64,000 nucleotides of DNA, from positions 8,255,318 through 8,319,317 of the forward strand of contig NW_024725489.1 in assembly GCF_018991925.1 (NCBI RefSeq), given 5' to 3'. The notes below the pieces were generated by a model. That model saw only the letters and a list, made by a program, of their open reading frames with translations. It was not told the DNA's origin and ran no database searches. Position numbers and translations under genes: made by a program. This document shows positions 36,517 through 48,764 of the stretch, piece by piece; within the stretch, counting starts at the first letter, position 1, and each line of letters opens with the position of its first letter. The stretch comes from Homarus americanus. Its lineage: Eukaryota; Arthropoda; Malacostraca; Decapoda; Nephropidae.

Positions 36517-37832
36517 TTAGTGTTTCTAAATGAGTGATAATTGATATTGTAACAGGATTATGAAGAATGAGTATGGTATATATTTTTTTTAAATAAGTAG
36601 TGAAAAATTATAATTTGAAGAAATATTGTGAAATATTTAACTGAAATGTTAACCACAGCCATACCTTGAGGGAACTGTGTAAGGATAGTGATTTCCAGAT
36701 AGATTTCTCAAGAGACAGTCATGTTTTAGGTCTGTCTCTGAAAGTATATTTGATACAGGGTTTAAGTGCAAGCTGTAATATTGTCCGAAGGGGTTCTCTA
36801 GTTTCTGTTTGAACATCCGAGTGGAAAAACACTGGAAAAATCAACTTGAGACTAGACTTATGAAACCAGCTAAGTAATTAATTTTTTTATGATTAGGAGA
36901 GAACTGAGAGAAGTTCGCTAGTGAATAATAATGAATTTAAAATAATTTGGAAAAGTATTATGTGTACAATATACCTATAATAGTGAGAAGTTATCACTGG
37001 ACATTATGATGAATTATAATGAGAATTAGAAAAGATTGTGTGATTACTGAACTTTCATATATTATCTTTGTAATGATTAATTTTTATGCGTTACTAATTT
37101 TCTTAATAATTATGAATATTTACATTTAAATTGAGTATTAATTTGACCATAATTATAAATGAGTTCATAATTTATAGCTTTTTCTTTGGGACTTAGATAA
37201 GGTAATATACAGATTGAGAATATTAATCAACTGGTGCCAGCACAATTTGCCGATTGCCTACCACTCAATATCAATTTGGATTTCCTTGTCTGAATAACAA
37301 AGAACAAAGTGGAAAACTCAAATATCTGATAGTGTTAAATGTTACATTACCAAGTATCCTTACTTATATTTTTTGTGAAATTTTGCATTATATTAAGTAA
37401 TAATACTACTAGAACACATCACCAGTGTTCTGGCCCTTTAACCGTTGATATAATAAGGGTTTTAGTAGGCAAACCCAATTGTCTGTTATGTATTTATTGA
37501 GGAACTATCTCAGATACAGTTCCAAGTGTATATCACCGTAACTTAATCACTGTAGCTATGAGTGTTAAGATGAGGACGGAGGCTATATTAAATAGCTCTG
37601 CTAAGTAAGTCCTGTCGATGAGCGGTGAGTGATATGAGTAGGGACTCATCGAGGGAGAACTACTGCCTGCATTAGGTGGCCAGAGAGCCGGCTACTTAGT
37701 GCCTTAGCTCAGCATTAAGTGACGCAACTTCCCGTGGGCACATCTCAACACGTGCTCTGAACATGCTACCTCATTGCTAGTGGAAAGTTACAAAGGGTGA
37801 TAGAGTATATAAATCAAATGTAATTTAACCAA
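36517..37832. other. No recognised feature
   Basis: 1.3 kb. The first 900 bp are very AT-rich; 37430-37820 is less so and could be eroded LTR or leader sequence, but nothing supports a specific call. Confidence 0.5.
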
Positions 37833-38896
37833 TTTATTGGATAAAATCATGGCTCACCGATAGAACGCAGAGGGTCAGCGTAGATGGTGTTAAATCTGAG
37901 TGGGGCCGTGTAACCAGTGGGGTTCCCCAGGGGTCAGTACTAGGCCCACTCTTGTTCATAATCTACATAAACGATTTAGATACTGGGAACAGCAGTGACA
38001 TAAGCAAGTTTGCGGATGACACCAAAATAGGGCGGCAAATTAATTCAGGGCAGGATGCAAATGCATTACAGGATGATCTAAATAAACTGCAGGGGTGGTC
38101 TGATAAATGGCAAATGAAATTCAACACCAGCAAGTGCAGCGTACTTAATATTGGAAGAACAAATACTTATAATGTATACAGCCTTAACAACATCAACCTA
38201 GAGAAGTCGACTTGTGAAAGAGACCTAGGGGTACTTGTAAGCCCGGACCTACGGCCTAGAAAACAGTGCGTTAATGTTCGAAATAAGGTAAACAGAGTAT
38301 TGGGTTTTATATCTAGAAGTGTAAGTAACAAGAGTGCAGAGGTCTTATTGCAACTATATCTTGCGCTAGTCAGGCCGCACCTCGATTATGCGGTCCAGTT
38401 CTGGTGCCCCTATTATAGAATGGATATAAATTCACTAGAGTCGGTGCAGCGAAGAATGACAAAAATGATTCCGGGACTTAGAAACCCTCCATATCAGGAT
38501 AGGTTAAAGAAACTTAACTTGCATTCCCTAGAAAGACGAAGAGTGCGGGGAGATATGATAGAAGTATTTAAGTGGGTGAAAGGAATCAATAAAGGGGATA
38601 TAGATAAAGTTCTTATAATATCCGAGCAGGATAGGACTCGGAGCAACGGATTCAAGTTGGATAAATTTAGGTTTAGGAGGGAGATAGGAAGAAACTGGTT
38701 CACAAATAGGGTGGTGGACGAGTGGAACAAGCTTAGCAACTTTGTAGTAAGTGCGGGAACTCTGGAAAGTTTCAAAAGGAGGCTAGATAGATTCATGAAT
38801 GATAGAGAGTGGTAGTAACTCTCGACAGGAGCTGCCATGCACAGGCCAACCGGCCTATTGCAGACTCCTTATTTTCTTATGTTCTTATGTTCTTAT
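37833..38896 (+). mobile_element. LINE-A copy 3 (5'-truncated; C-terminal half of RT)
   Basis: Starts within ORF2 at WIKSWLTDRTQRVSVDGV and stays open to a TAG at 38813-38815. RT blocks seen: [29 protein letters not shown] (catalytic FADD), GWSDKWQMKFNTSKC, LGVLVSPDLRPRKQC, LALVRPHLDYAVQFWCPYYR, then the thumb ending RFMNDREW. The 3' UTR follows and ends in (TTCTTATG)n at 38874-38896. A classic 5'-truncated LINE insertion: the frame has no stops, but the endonuclease and first half of RT are absent, so it encodes no working enzyme. Confidence 0.9.
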
Positions 38897-40361
38897 TATA
38901 CTTCTGCCTATAAGGCAGGGGCTATCACACCAGTGTTTCCTCGGTGTTAACTGGCTCACATCCAAGACATTATATAAAAACACTTGCTTTTGTTTTCTGT
39001 GTTGTGTTATCTGATCTCCTAACCAGCAGTGAGGACTGTGTTAACTGATTTATACTCTCAAGTTGGCAGTGATTCCAGGTAACGTAATAATAATCCCTCC
39101 AGAGGAAGCAAACTGATGCTACTAAGTTGCCTGAGGCTGGATGGAGGTGACTGATGGAGATGATCAGAGTGAAGGAGGCCACTCATCATTCCGTGAAATT
39201 CCTGACGACTTGTCCATTACACGTTGTGGTGACTTCCTGGAGAGGTCGTCGCGTTCTGTATTGAGGCTACTTTATTTACTGTGTTTAACTGATTAATCCC
39301 ACAATATCAAACAGAATGTCTCGAATTATTCAAGTCACCATGCACTATACCTCAGATTATTCATAATATGTGCTGCTAATAATCGAGAAATATTCACGAA
39401 CAAATCTAATTAAAGTTTCCAGTTAATATCTACACTTTAGTCTTGACTATTCCGAATAATCATTTACGGATACGAAGATATAAATTACCTGGTTCCTAAA
39501 TGATAACCACAATATCTTGTAAAAAGATGTCTTAAATCTATAGATTGAACTTTGGATGAATATTGAGGAAATTTCACGATATATTTTGAGGATCCCATAT
39601 TACCAAGTTGAAATTGTTACGGTATTGGTCTGGGAGCCCAATATGTCTTGGTAGGATGCCCATTTATTATTGTAATAAATTAGGGATCAAACATTCAACT
39701 AATAATGTTATCGATTATATAACACTTATCATCTCGGGCAGATAGAGTCTTTTGTTTTGTCTTGATCACAGAATAAATAACACAAAACGGAGACTCCTTT
39801 CTACTGGGTAGAATAATATAAGAAGTTGAAGAGCAGTTATATATTCGTTGCCATCAGGAGTTTCACAGTCATCACATCAGTATTATTTCCAATTATTGTG
39901 AACTAGAAAATATTTTTTATTTATCGAGACATGACATAAAAAATGTCAACGTCTCACAAGGAAATCAATGAGTTATGAAACAAAAATACTTCTGGGTGCT
40001 CACTTCGTAAAAAGTCTGATCGCAATATGTCCAGCCCCTTGGTTGATGAAAACAAAAGACAGAACTTCAAGAAATCTGAATGTGTTTTATTCTGTATCAG
40101 AGGAGCGAGTCATTGATCCTCTACTTGCATTTAATTTATACACATAAATGTTATTGTATTTCAGCTGCATCTTATGGCAGCAACGTTGACAGTTAATAAA
40201 GTGTCTGTAGCATCATTTTCGCATCAGCAGAAAAATTTGGTAGCTGTGATTCCTTGTAGTGTATTTGTTATTTAATAAGAGGTACTAACAGTTGGCAGCA
40301 TTCTTGTAGAGGGGAAGTTTTCTAAATGTGGTGTCCACAGTCTTGGTTGTATCCTGTGTTC
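38897..40361. other. No recognised feature
   Basis: About 1.5 kb, AT-rich, with no ORF I can support and no obvious repeat. Confidence 0.5.
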
Positions 40362-43134
40362 ACCTGCAACTGAAACATGGATCAACCTAGACACACGTGA
40401 ATTACCAGTCGAATACCAAATTGCGGGTTACAAACTGTTCCATACCGATAGGCAGACCAGGAAAGGAGGCGGAGTAGCAATTTATGTTAGGGATAATCTG
40501 AAGTGTGAAATAAATAAGGAAATAAAAACTGAGAGGAATACAGAAACAATTTGGATAGAATTAAGCGACGGTCGGGAAAAATTAATCACAGGAGTAATAT
40601 ATAGACCCCCAATCTTGATAGCGTCAATGAGCGACTTATCTGGGATGAAATGCGCAGGGCTTCCATACACAACAAAGTCTGTATAGTAGGCGACTTTAAC
40701 CTTGGCCAAATAGATTGGACTGTCCTTACGGGTAACTCAGAATCAGAGGATTTTCTCGAGACGATCCAGGACTGTTTCCTAAGTCAACATATAACCGAAC
40801 CCACACGGGGTAATAATATACTGGATTTAGTTCTGTCGAACAGAGAAAACCTCATTAGCAATGTCCAGGTAGGGAACGAACTTGCAAACAGCGATCACAA
40901 AGAAATTCGATTCCAGTTAGATTTTCAGGGCAGACGTAAGGAAAATTCCACTAAAGTACCAGATTTCAGAAGGGCAAACTTTGACAGTTTAAAGAGGCAG
41001 CTGAGAGAGGGGGTGTCGCGCTTGGCCGTGAACCTGACAGATGACACAGACCTGATAACGAGATCTGAGATTGCCGCGTTCCACGACAATTTAAATAGTG
41101 AGTTACTTAATGCACAAAGGCAGAACATACCATACAAAAAACTCAGATCAGACAACAATGACCCTAAATGGATAAATAATTATTTAAAGAACATCATTGG
41201 CCAAAGGAAGGCTATAGGTAGAAGGATAAATCGTGGCGAAATTCACCTCCGGGACTATTATAGGGTATTGGCGAGTAGGGTTAAAACCGAGATAAGGAAA
41301 GCAAAGAGGAATAATGAGGTAAGGATAGCAAGGGAGGCGAAGACAAACCCCAAAGGATTCTACCAAATGTATCAAACTAAAACACGAGAAAAGATTGGAC
41401 CAATACGGTCAGACTCCGGCGAGCTCACTGATAACGATGGAGAAATGAGCAATAATTTGAATAATTATTTTTCAACAGTTTTCACCACCGAAAATTTAAA
41501 CATGATACCCGAGGCACCGACTCTATTCAGAGATAGTGAAGAAAACAAATTAAGTGAGATAGTAGTGACTAGTAATGATGTTAGTAAGCAAATAGACAAA
41601 CTAAAGCCTAATAAGTCACCTGGTCCCGATGAGATATTTGCCAGAGTATTAAAGGAATGTAAGGAAGAGCTTAGTATGCCATAGCAAAGTTGTTTAACAT
41701 GTCCTTAAAACAGGTGTAGTACCAGAATCCTGGAGGATAGCGAATGTAATACCGATTTTCAAGAAGGGGATAGATCACTATCCTCTAACTACCGTAATCA
41801 GTCTAACATCAATAGTAGGCAAATTACTGGAAGCAATCATTTCAAACTCTATTCGAAATCACCTGGAGAAGCACCGATTGATCAATGATTCCCAGCATGA
41901 CTTCACAAGCGGACGTTCTTGTCTAACTAATCTATTAACATTCTTTTCATCAGTTTTCGAATCAGTGGACAGGGGCACAATTATGATGTGGTATATCTCG
42001 ACTTTAGCAAAGCCTTCGACAGAGTCCCCACGAAAGACTAATTAGAAAGGTAAGCTCATGGCATCAAAGGTGACATCCTTAAATGGATTAGGCGTGGTTA
42101 CAGGACAGGAAACAGCGAGTGAGCATTAACGGCACTAAGTCCCATTGGAGCAACGTCACAAGTGGAGTTCCCCAAGGCTCAGTACTTGGACCATTATTGT
42201 TTATTATATACATAAACGACATAGATATCGGCATAGACAGCAACATAAGTAAATTTGCTGATGACACTAAAATAGGACGTGTTATCAAATCTGACGAGGA
42301 CTCGGCAAAACTACAGGAAGATCTAAACAAATTTTTCCAATGGTCTGAAAAATGGCAGATGAAATTCAATGTCGACAAATGTAAAGTACTCAGTATAGGA
42401 GATGTAAACAGGGAAACCAGATACCAGATGAACAACGATGCCATAGAGAAATCCGACTGCGAGAGAGATTTAGGAGTAATGATAAGTAGGAACCTTAAGC
42501 CAAGTAAACAATGTGTTTTTGCTTGTAACAAGGCTAATAAAGTACTTGGGTTCATACAAAGGAGTGTTAGTTACAAGACTAGCGAGGTCATCCTAAAACT
42601 GTATCTTGCTCTTGTGAGACCACACCTGGATTACGCAGTTCAGTTCTGGTCACCGTATTACAGAATGGATATAGAATCCTTGGAAAGAATTCAGAGGAGA
42701 ATGACAAGACTAATCCCGGGCATTAGGAACCTTGAGTATAGAGACAGGTTAAAGCATCTTAATTTGCACTCCCTCAAGAGACGTAGAGCGAGGGGCGACC
42801 TGATAGAGGTGTATAAGTGGAAGGCAGGGCTAAACAAAGGGGACATTACAAAGGTAATCAAATTATCCAACCAGGAGCGAACTCGTAACAATGGTTTTAA
42901 ATTAGACAAATTTAGATTTAGGCGTGAAATAGGTAAACACTGGTTTGGAAACAGAGTAGTGGATGAATGGAACAAGTTACCAAATATCATCATTAACTCG
43001 AATACGCTGAATTGCTTCAAACATAGGTTGGATGCTCATATGAGCAATAGGGGTTGGGTGTAAACGGGACTGCCCAGTATGGGCCAATAGGCCCGCTGCA
43101 GTTTCCTCCATTCTTATGTTCTTATGTTCTTATG
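40362..43134 (+). mobile_element. LINE-B copy 4 (CR1-like; most of ORF2)
   Basis: A second LINE family, related to LINE-A in protein but distinct in DNA. Endonuclease from TETWINLD through GGGVAIYVRDN, GVIYRPP, VGDFNLGQIDW and SDHKEIRF. A linker of mostly basic residues follows, then RT: NKSPGPDEIFARVLKE, (frameshifted stretch 41680-42115), [49 protein letters not shown], ending RLDAHMSNRGWV (stop at 43061-43063). 40650-41684 and 42119-43063 are open; the part between carries at least six small indels relative to copy 5, mostly in homopolymers. The 5' end is truncated inside the endonuclease. The 3' UTR ends in TTCTTATG repeats (43111-43134). Confidence 0.88.
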
Positions 43135-43983
43135 AACTCATATGTCTGCATTTCAGGACTTCATCCCATTTTAAACTGTTCAAGTCAAAGAGATTGTTAG
43201 TTCGTCAGATAAAACGTTAAGTTGTATCATTTAAAATTTTCACGAGATATATGAATATCAATTACGGTGGATAATTCAGTGCCATAGTAATAAGTCAAAA
43301 GGTAAGCTAATACTCAGCGCTTTGGGAAATATTAAAATTTTGTTAATATACCAAACTAATTTGATTGTTTGAAGTGCTGTAAATTAATAAAGATGCGTAA
43401 GGGCGTAAGGGCCGTGGAACATTATTAATTCAATTAATTAAAATTTCACCAAGCTTTTAAGGTGACCTTATTGATATATGAAAGGTTAATTACCCTGTAT
43501 CCTGGGTGTAGTAGTTTTGACACCTAATAGGTATTTTTTGTTTATCTGTGTAAAATATTTTTTTTCTTAAGTATTTTCGTATAATTCACTTACTTTAACT
43601 ATATGCTTCAGAATCCATAATCTACAATTGAATTTCTCGGCTGCTTGATACCATAATAACTGAAAATGAACCAAATGATAATTAATTAAATCCAAAGTAA
43701 TAAAATGTATTTAAAATTATAACTTTTATTGCTTAATGGTAATAGGAGTACCGTAGTAATTATCTTTATGGTGATGAATTATTAAAAGAAGTGTAGTCAC
43801 TCATGTCAACCGGATGTTATGACCATGGCAAGTATAACACTAGTTTACTATCGACAAAAACACTGATTATATTACAAGTACGACGTAAAAAAGGGTAGCA
43901 GTGTTTAAATAAGTTAGTAAAGAGTTTAGATTATTCATTTTATTTGCAGAATTTTGCCTTAATATTTAATTGAGCCTCATTAT
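43135..43983. other. No recognised feature
   Basis: AT-rich spacer between LINE-B and the transposon; no ORF or repeat identified. Confidence 0.5.
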
Positions 43984-44050
43984 CACCCGATGGATATCCA
44001 AAGATCAGTTAGTTTCCCAAGGAATAGTCAGTTACCTAAGCATCAATCAG
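43984..44050 (+). repeat. Short run of ~19-bp units
   Basis: About three degenerate units of the AGATCAGTTAGTTTCCCAAG type, the same motif as the minisatellite at 54323-54785. They end exactly where the transposon begins. Confidence 0.6.
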
Positions 44051-47000
44051 TAGGGTGTGTCAATTTAGGGGGTGAACTGGCTAAATTGAAAATCGAGTAA
44101 TTTGGTAGCAATTTATTGTAGTCTTTAAGCATGCAAAACAATATTCTGGCATAAATTTTTTATATAATAAGTCCTACCTACATCAAATGGATTTTTAAAT
44201 GTACATATTTGTGAATTTATAACATAACCAGCGTTTGCACACATGTTACTGTTTCAAGTTTCAAATTATTATATTTTATTATCCGTAGTCTATTTGAAAG
44301 TAACCAATGCCTTCATACTCTCTTTGCTTTGGTTTCTTGTCATCAGTAGTCTGCTTGCTATTTGTGCTTTGATGTAACCTTCTCGCCTCTCGTGGCTGTA
44401 AACATGGCCCGCTGCTTCTGTGACCATTTTCACACATCTCTCCACACTTTGAGTGTGGGAAGGCCACTTCGGCACCTGCATTGGAGTCTCTTTAAGGTTT
44501 CTCAATTCTTGGCTAGTTAGACTTGTTGTCAATGGTGGCTCTAAGACTTCCAAACTCAAGTCAACCAATTCTGACAATTTGGTGGCATTGACGTTTATTG
44601 GGGGAACTTTTCTTGAATGAAACGAACAGTCTCCCAACTGGTCGTCATCTATTAGCGTTCCTCTAATCTTTAGAATGACTTCTACAGCCTCGGTTCGGAG
44701 ATTGGTACATTGACTGCAAAGCATTGCTTGCAAAACTGCTTCTGATCGAGCATACCAAGCGGACCTTCTTGCCACAGGTAACACGATGTCCCTCACTACC
44801 TTCCTCTGTGTTCTTACTAGCTGCAATTGAAACAAAAGGTGATTGGGCCCATCCACCCACATAGGATTAAGTTTCACACTAAACCACTGGGGAAGATAAA
44901 CTCCAATAATAAATTCAACAATTAACCTCAAATTCTTCAGCACTTTGCCCTTCAATTCGTGTTTGGAAATCCAAATCCTGCAGAAACGAAGAGCTGTAGT
45001 TAACCAACGGCTGTGACTGACAGGTCCAATCTCCAAGAGAGCCAATGACTGAGGCACTTCTCCTGATCTTATTGCTTGGGCAATACGATAAGCATAGGAT
45101 TGATCTGTGCTGAGATCTTTGATGACTCCTTCAGACAACGCCGGAAGGGGAGGGCCAACTTCGACCTTTGGAAAGGTTGTATTTATTTCTAGTTGTGTTG
45201 CTTCATCCAGCATGATGCCAAGGGGACCTGACCACTTGTTGTTGCTCTTTGTAGGACCATCAAGTTCCTGGATGAGATGACGAAGAGGTAGCTCGCCTGT
45301 ATGTAAATCACATACAATCCAAACAAGTCTTCTTCCTAGTTTTTTCTCTAAATGCGTCATTACACCCCCCTGCCATCCGGTGTTCACTGCAGTTGAATCT
45401 CCACCAACAGCCTGCAGTGAACTGCCAAGTCCTCTCTCCTGAACCCAACATAAAATATGATCAGCAATGACCTCTGCATGTTTCTTCCCTTCTACTTCAG
45501 TTTCGGGAGCAAAGTGAAACAAAAACCGACCACCAGGCTCAGAACAGACAGAGTAGTGTTCTTCTTTGATGAGACCTGGAAACTTTCTGTTCACTCCCTC
45601 TACTTCTAGCAAAACTTTTGTGTCATCTATTCTTCCATCAAACAAAAGACAGGAGAGCCCTCCCTCGCTTAAATCTTTTTCATGCTGATCAGATATTTCC
45701 TTCATTATTTTTTCTTGTGCTCTTCTAATTTTATTATGATCTATCACCAAAGATACATCCTCTCGGCTGATGAGGCCTGCATCTATCCAAGCGGCAGTTG
45801 CAATTTCTGCAGCCTCACGAAGTCCAGCATGGTGGCGAATACTAGCTAAAGCAATGTTTGAAATATTTCTTGTGTTGTATTTCATTTTCTTTGGTAAAGG
45901 TTCAGATGGCTCTTTGGAACTATCATCTGATGTTGCTTCCTGTTCATCAGAAGAACTATCAAAGAAGTGATAAACATCTTGACACAGCTCTTCCTCTCTT
46001 TGGATGGCTTCTTCACTCTTCATTTTCTTCTTTTGTTCCCTCTCTCGGATTTGTTCTCTCTTCTTGGCATTAGCAATCTGCTTCTTTGTTTCTGAATAAT
46101 CTATTGAACCCATTTGCATACTTCCTTGGCCTTCTGCCTTTGTCCTCTGTGCCTTTATAAATTCAAGCTCTAAAACAGGGATCTTCTTTTCACGAGGACA
46201 ACCACAATCAATGTGGGAATTATTTTCTCTCTTACCTGAGTGAGAACAGTTGGATTCAGAACATAATTGTATGGAGCACTTGCAGGTCAAAATGTCAAAC
46301 AGAGTATCAAGTGTGTGCAGAAATTCATTTTTCCTGGCCAAGTTTCCTTTACCAAGTGATGTTTCAACTGCTTTGTGCCATAATTTCGTTAGTTTTAGCT
46401 CAATAGTTCGACACTGATTAATCACAGGTGGTTTGAATAGTGCATTAGCTTTTGTCCATTGATGCAGAAGAGGGACTATCATGTCATTTATGAGTTCTTT
46501 ATCTGTATAGTTCCTTCTGTCCTTTGCATTTTTTTCTCGAAGGAGTAACCCTAATCTTAGCATGTCTCTCACTGTTGGAAGTTCTGATACAGGAAGCTCC
46601 TTCCCTTTACCAACTAGCAGGCTCAAGTGGGTTGACAACTGACTTCTTGTCTTCAATTTTGACATCTTCACACTATCTGACAAATAGAAAAATATTTCAA
46701 TGTTTCATAATTCAATTGTTGTTTCAAAAATATCAATTTGTTTATCAAAAATGCTGTAACAGAAATAACATAATAATTTCTTAGAACATAATGTTTTATA
46801 CAATGATATAAGTAACTGCGACAATCAATATGCCCTACTTACAATAATTAAAATGTAGAATTCGTCTGGTAGAGTAGGTGCAAGTGCAATGAGAGCAAAC
46901 CACCGTCTGATATCTAGAAGGAGAGTGAGCCGGGCGCCTTATCCTCACGCTTGGTACAAGTCAAAACAAGAATTAAACTGTTCATGTTCATGTTCTGACA

Positions 47001-47267
47001 TGCATATTGTACACAAGCTATAGAACCATAAAATACTCCATAATCCATATGCTTACATGAGATTAGTTAATATCAAGTGAATAATTCTAATCAAGTCTCA
47101 TTAATTTGTTGAAATACTGATATTTGAAACTTTAAGGTATAATTGATGTAGGTGAGGGTTATTTCAATTCATTTTTGTTTGCTAATCTCAAGTTAAGACA
47201 TAAAGAGGCACAATATTTTGACTACCAAATTTGATTTTTAACATGTTGACAAAATTGACACACCCTA
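44051..47267 (-). mobile_element. Complete DNA transposon, superfamily unassigned
   Basis: The termini are perfect inverted repeats of 16 bp including the TA: TAGGGTGTGTCAATTT at 44051-44066 and its reverse complement at 47252-47267. TA on both sides is best read as a TA target duplication, making the element GGG...CCC, 44053-47265 (3.2 kb). Imperfect subterminal inverted repeats share TTGATGTAGGT or a close variant, each about 115 bp from its end (about 44180 and 47150). The inner AATTTGGTAG is also shared by both ends. A single minus-strand gene fills the interior. 8-bp flanks do not match, which argues against hAT. Confidence 0.8.
44290..46683 (-). CDS. Transposase-like protein, 797 aa, D-D-C(2)H-E pattern
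   Basis: Intact ORF; the first ATG follows the last upstream stop, with 584 bp to the right terminus. Domains: residues 15-130 helical, with a conserved ELPTVRDMLRLG; 134-162 a Cys/His cluster (CKC..., C141, C146, H148, H157, CGC) that looks like a zinc-binding domain; 170-235 a basic coiled-coil-like segment (K/E/R/Q-rich); 236-265 acidic. The putative catalytic core follows: LLFDGR (D349), VGGDST (D429), VCDLH (C458-x2-H461), SHSRWLT (R559-W560) and HTQSVER (E748). This matches the D, D, C/D(2)H, E pattern of hAT- and Kolobok-type RNase H transposases. The assignment is inference from motif order plus the inverted repeats around the gene. The protein group occurs in metazoans as 'uncharacterized protein'; I know of no functional study. 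Confidence 0.75.
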   Translation of the reverse strand: MSDSVKMSKLKTRSQLSTHLSLLVGKGKELPVSELPTVRDMLRLGLLLREKNAKDRRNYTDKELINDMIVPLLHQWTKANALFKPPVINQCRTIELKLTKLWHKAVETSLGKGNLARKNEFLHTLDTLFDILTCKCSIQLCSESNCSHSGKRENNSHIDCGCPREKKIPVLELEFIKAQRTKAEGQGSMQMGSIDYSETKKQIANAKKREQIREREQKKKMKSEEAIQREEELCQDVYHFFDSSSDEQEATSDDSSKEPSEPLPKKMKYNTRNISNIALASIRHHAGLREAAEIATAAWIDAGLISREDVSLVIDHNKIRRAQEKIMKEISDQHEKDLSEGGLSCLLFDGRIDDTKVLLEVEGVNRKFPGLIKEEHYSVCSEPGGRFLFHFAPETEVEGKKHAEVIADHILCWVQERGLGSSLQAVGGDSTAVNTGWQGGVMTHLEKKLGRRLVWIVCDLHTGELPLRHLIQELDGPTKSNNKWSGPLGIMLDEATQLEINTTFPKVEVGPPLPALSEGVIKDLSTDQSYAYRIAQAIRSGEVPQSLALLEIGPVSHSRWLTTALRFCRIWISKHELKGKVLKNLRLIVEFIIGVYLPQWFSVKLNPMWVDGPNHLLFQLQLVRTQRKVVRDIVLPVARRSAWYARSEAVLQAMLCSQCTNLRTEAVEVILKIRGTLIDDDQLGDCSFHSRKVPPINVNATKLSELVDLSLEVLEPPLTTSLTSQELRNLKETPMQVPKWPSHTQSVERCVKMVTEAAGHVYSHERREGYIKAQIASRLLMTRNQSKESMKALVTFK

Positions 47268-47639
47268 ATAAATATACACTGTAGCCTTAAGGTCGTCTGG
47301 TAACTGCTCATCCTGACGCATGATGAAACTCAGCTCCCCCCACCTGTTATCTCGAACTATTTTCTGTTTCCCCTTCTTTATTTATTCTTTTATTTATTTA
47401 TCTTCCTTCCTTTACTAATCCAAACACATTAAAAAAAAGGTAGGCTAAGAAAAAAAGTGGGATGGGTGCGCCAAGCCCGTAGACTTGCATCGCTTTCCAG
47501 GTTAAATAAAATGGTTATGTAATGGCTTCCTAAAGAAACCATCGATATGGGACCAGGTTTGTTAAACTGTAGGATTTTTTTGCGATTTTTCTAACAAGTT
47601 TGATGAAAACGATTGTGCAGTTTCGGGTGCCCAGAGCAG
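47268..47639. other. No recognised feature
   Basis: AT-rich, with a poly(A)-like patch at 47430-47455; no gene. Confidence 0.5.
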
Positions 47640-47900
<261 letters not shown>

Positions 47901-47951
47901 TTTACTTGCATATAACAGTAAGTAGATGAGCAGGGGTCCACCCACATAAGT

Positions 47952-48764
47952 TGACACACCTTACAGTGAAAGCAAGACCTGACGGCCACAAGGTACTCAA
48001 GTTAACCCTACGATATGACCGTGTTACAACCACGCCTGGGCAAACACAGCTTTCCAGACCTGACCCAAGAGAGGTCAGTTACATTGACCAAGAGTTCTCA
48101 CTGTCACGCGACTAGCTTAACCCTGTGACATGACCGTGTGACTCAAGAAGCAACCCCTCCAGCCAGTATGCCTGTCTAGACACACCCAGTCGAGTGTTAA
48201 TTAGGAGAGGTCACCTGCCGGCTGGTGATCACCAATATATAGGCCCTGCAGCTCATTCCACGGGGCATTACTTTCACATCACTGAAGACAGAAGATGGAG
48301 TCACATTCGTCACTAGTCGAGGTCGGGAGGAAGACTTCCCTTCCCAGCACCGCGTCTCCAGTTAGCAGAGTCTCCCACAGGAGACATAGTCCAACACTCC
48401 CTTCAACAGCACCTGCTGGGCCTCCCTCAGGTAACACGTGAGTCTTTGTCAGAGCGATCTATGGGGTGAGTTACTTACGGTGGGAAGTGTATCCATTTTA
48501 TGTTTGAGTCCGAGAGTCAGTGTCTAGTAACGTAAATATAATGTTCTAGTAACTTTGATATAATGTCCTATTAATGTGTCTGTGTCATTGAGTGAATAAT
48601 AAATAGCTACACTTAGAATTGGTGTTTAGAAAGTTTTCCCCTACGAATATAATATACAGTTAAATAACTAACCAGCCACGCTACCAAACTTTGTTACTTT
48701 ACAATCCTACAACTAAATATTCTACCTATATCAATATCCTACACTTAAGAACCCCCTCATTATA
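47952..48764 (+). repeat. LTR-like repeat (LTR-D), copy 1
   Basis: About 0.8 kb, starting near TGACACACC and ending near CCTCATTATA. It is homologous over its length to the copy at 51813-54322 once that copy's LINE insertion is removed. TGGCAGCG at 48769-48776 just downstream resembles a primer-binding site, so I read this as a 5' LTR. The edges are approximate, because homology between the copies continues a few bases to the left. Confidence 0.6.

Noticed and set aside
44051..47267. hAT superfamily assignment for the 797-aa transposon
   Set aside because: The CxxH and RW motifs fit, but 8-bp flanks (TCAATCAG / ATAAATAT) do not match and TA is present on both sides.
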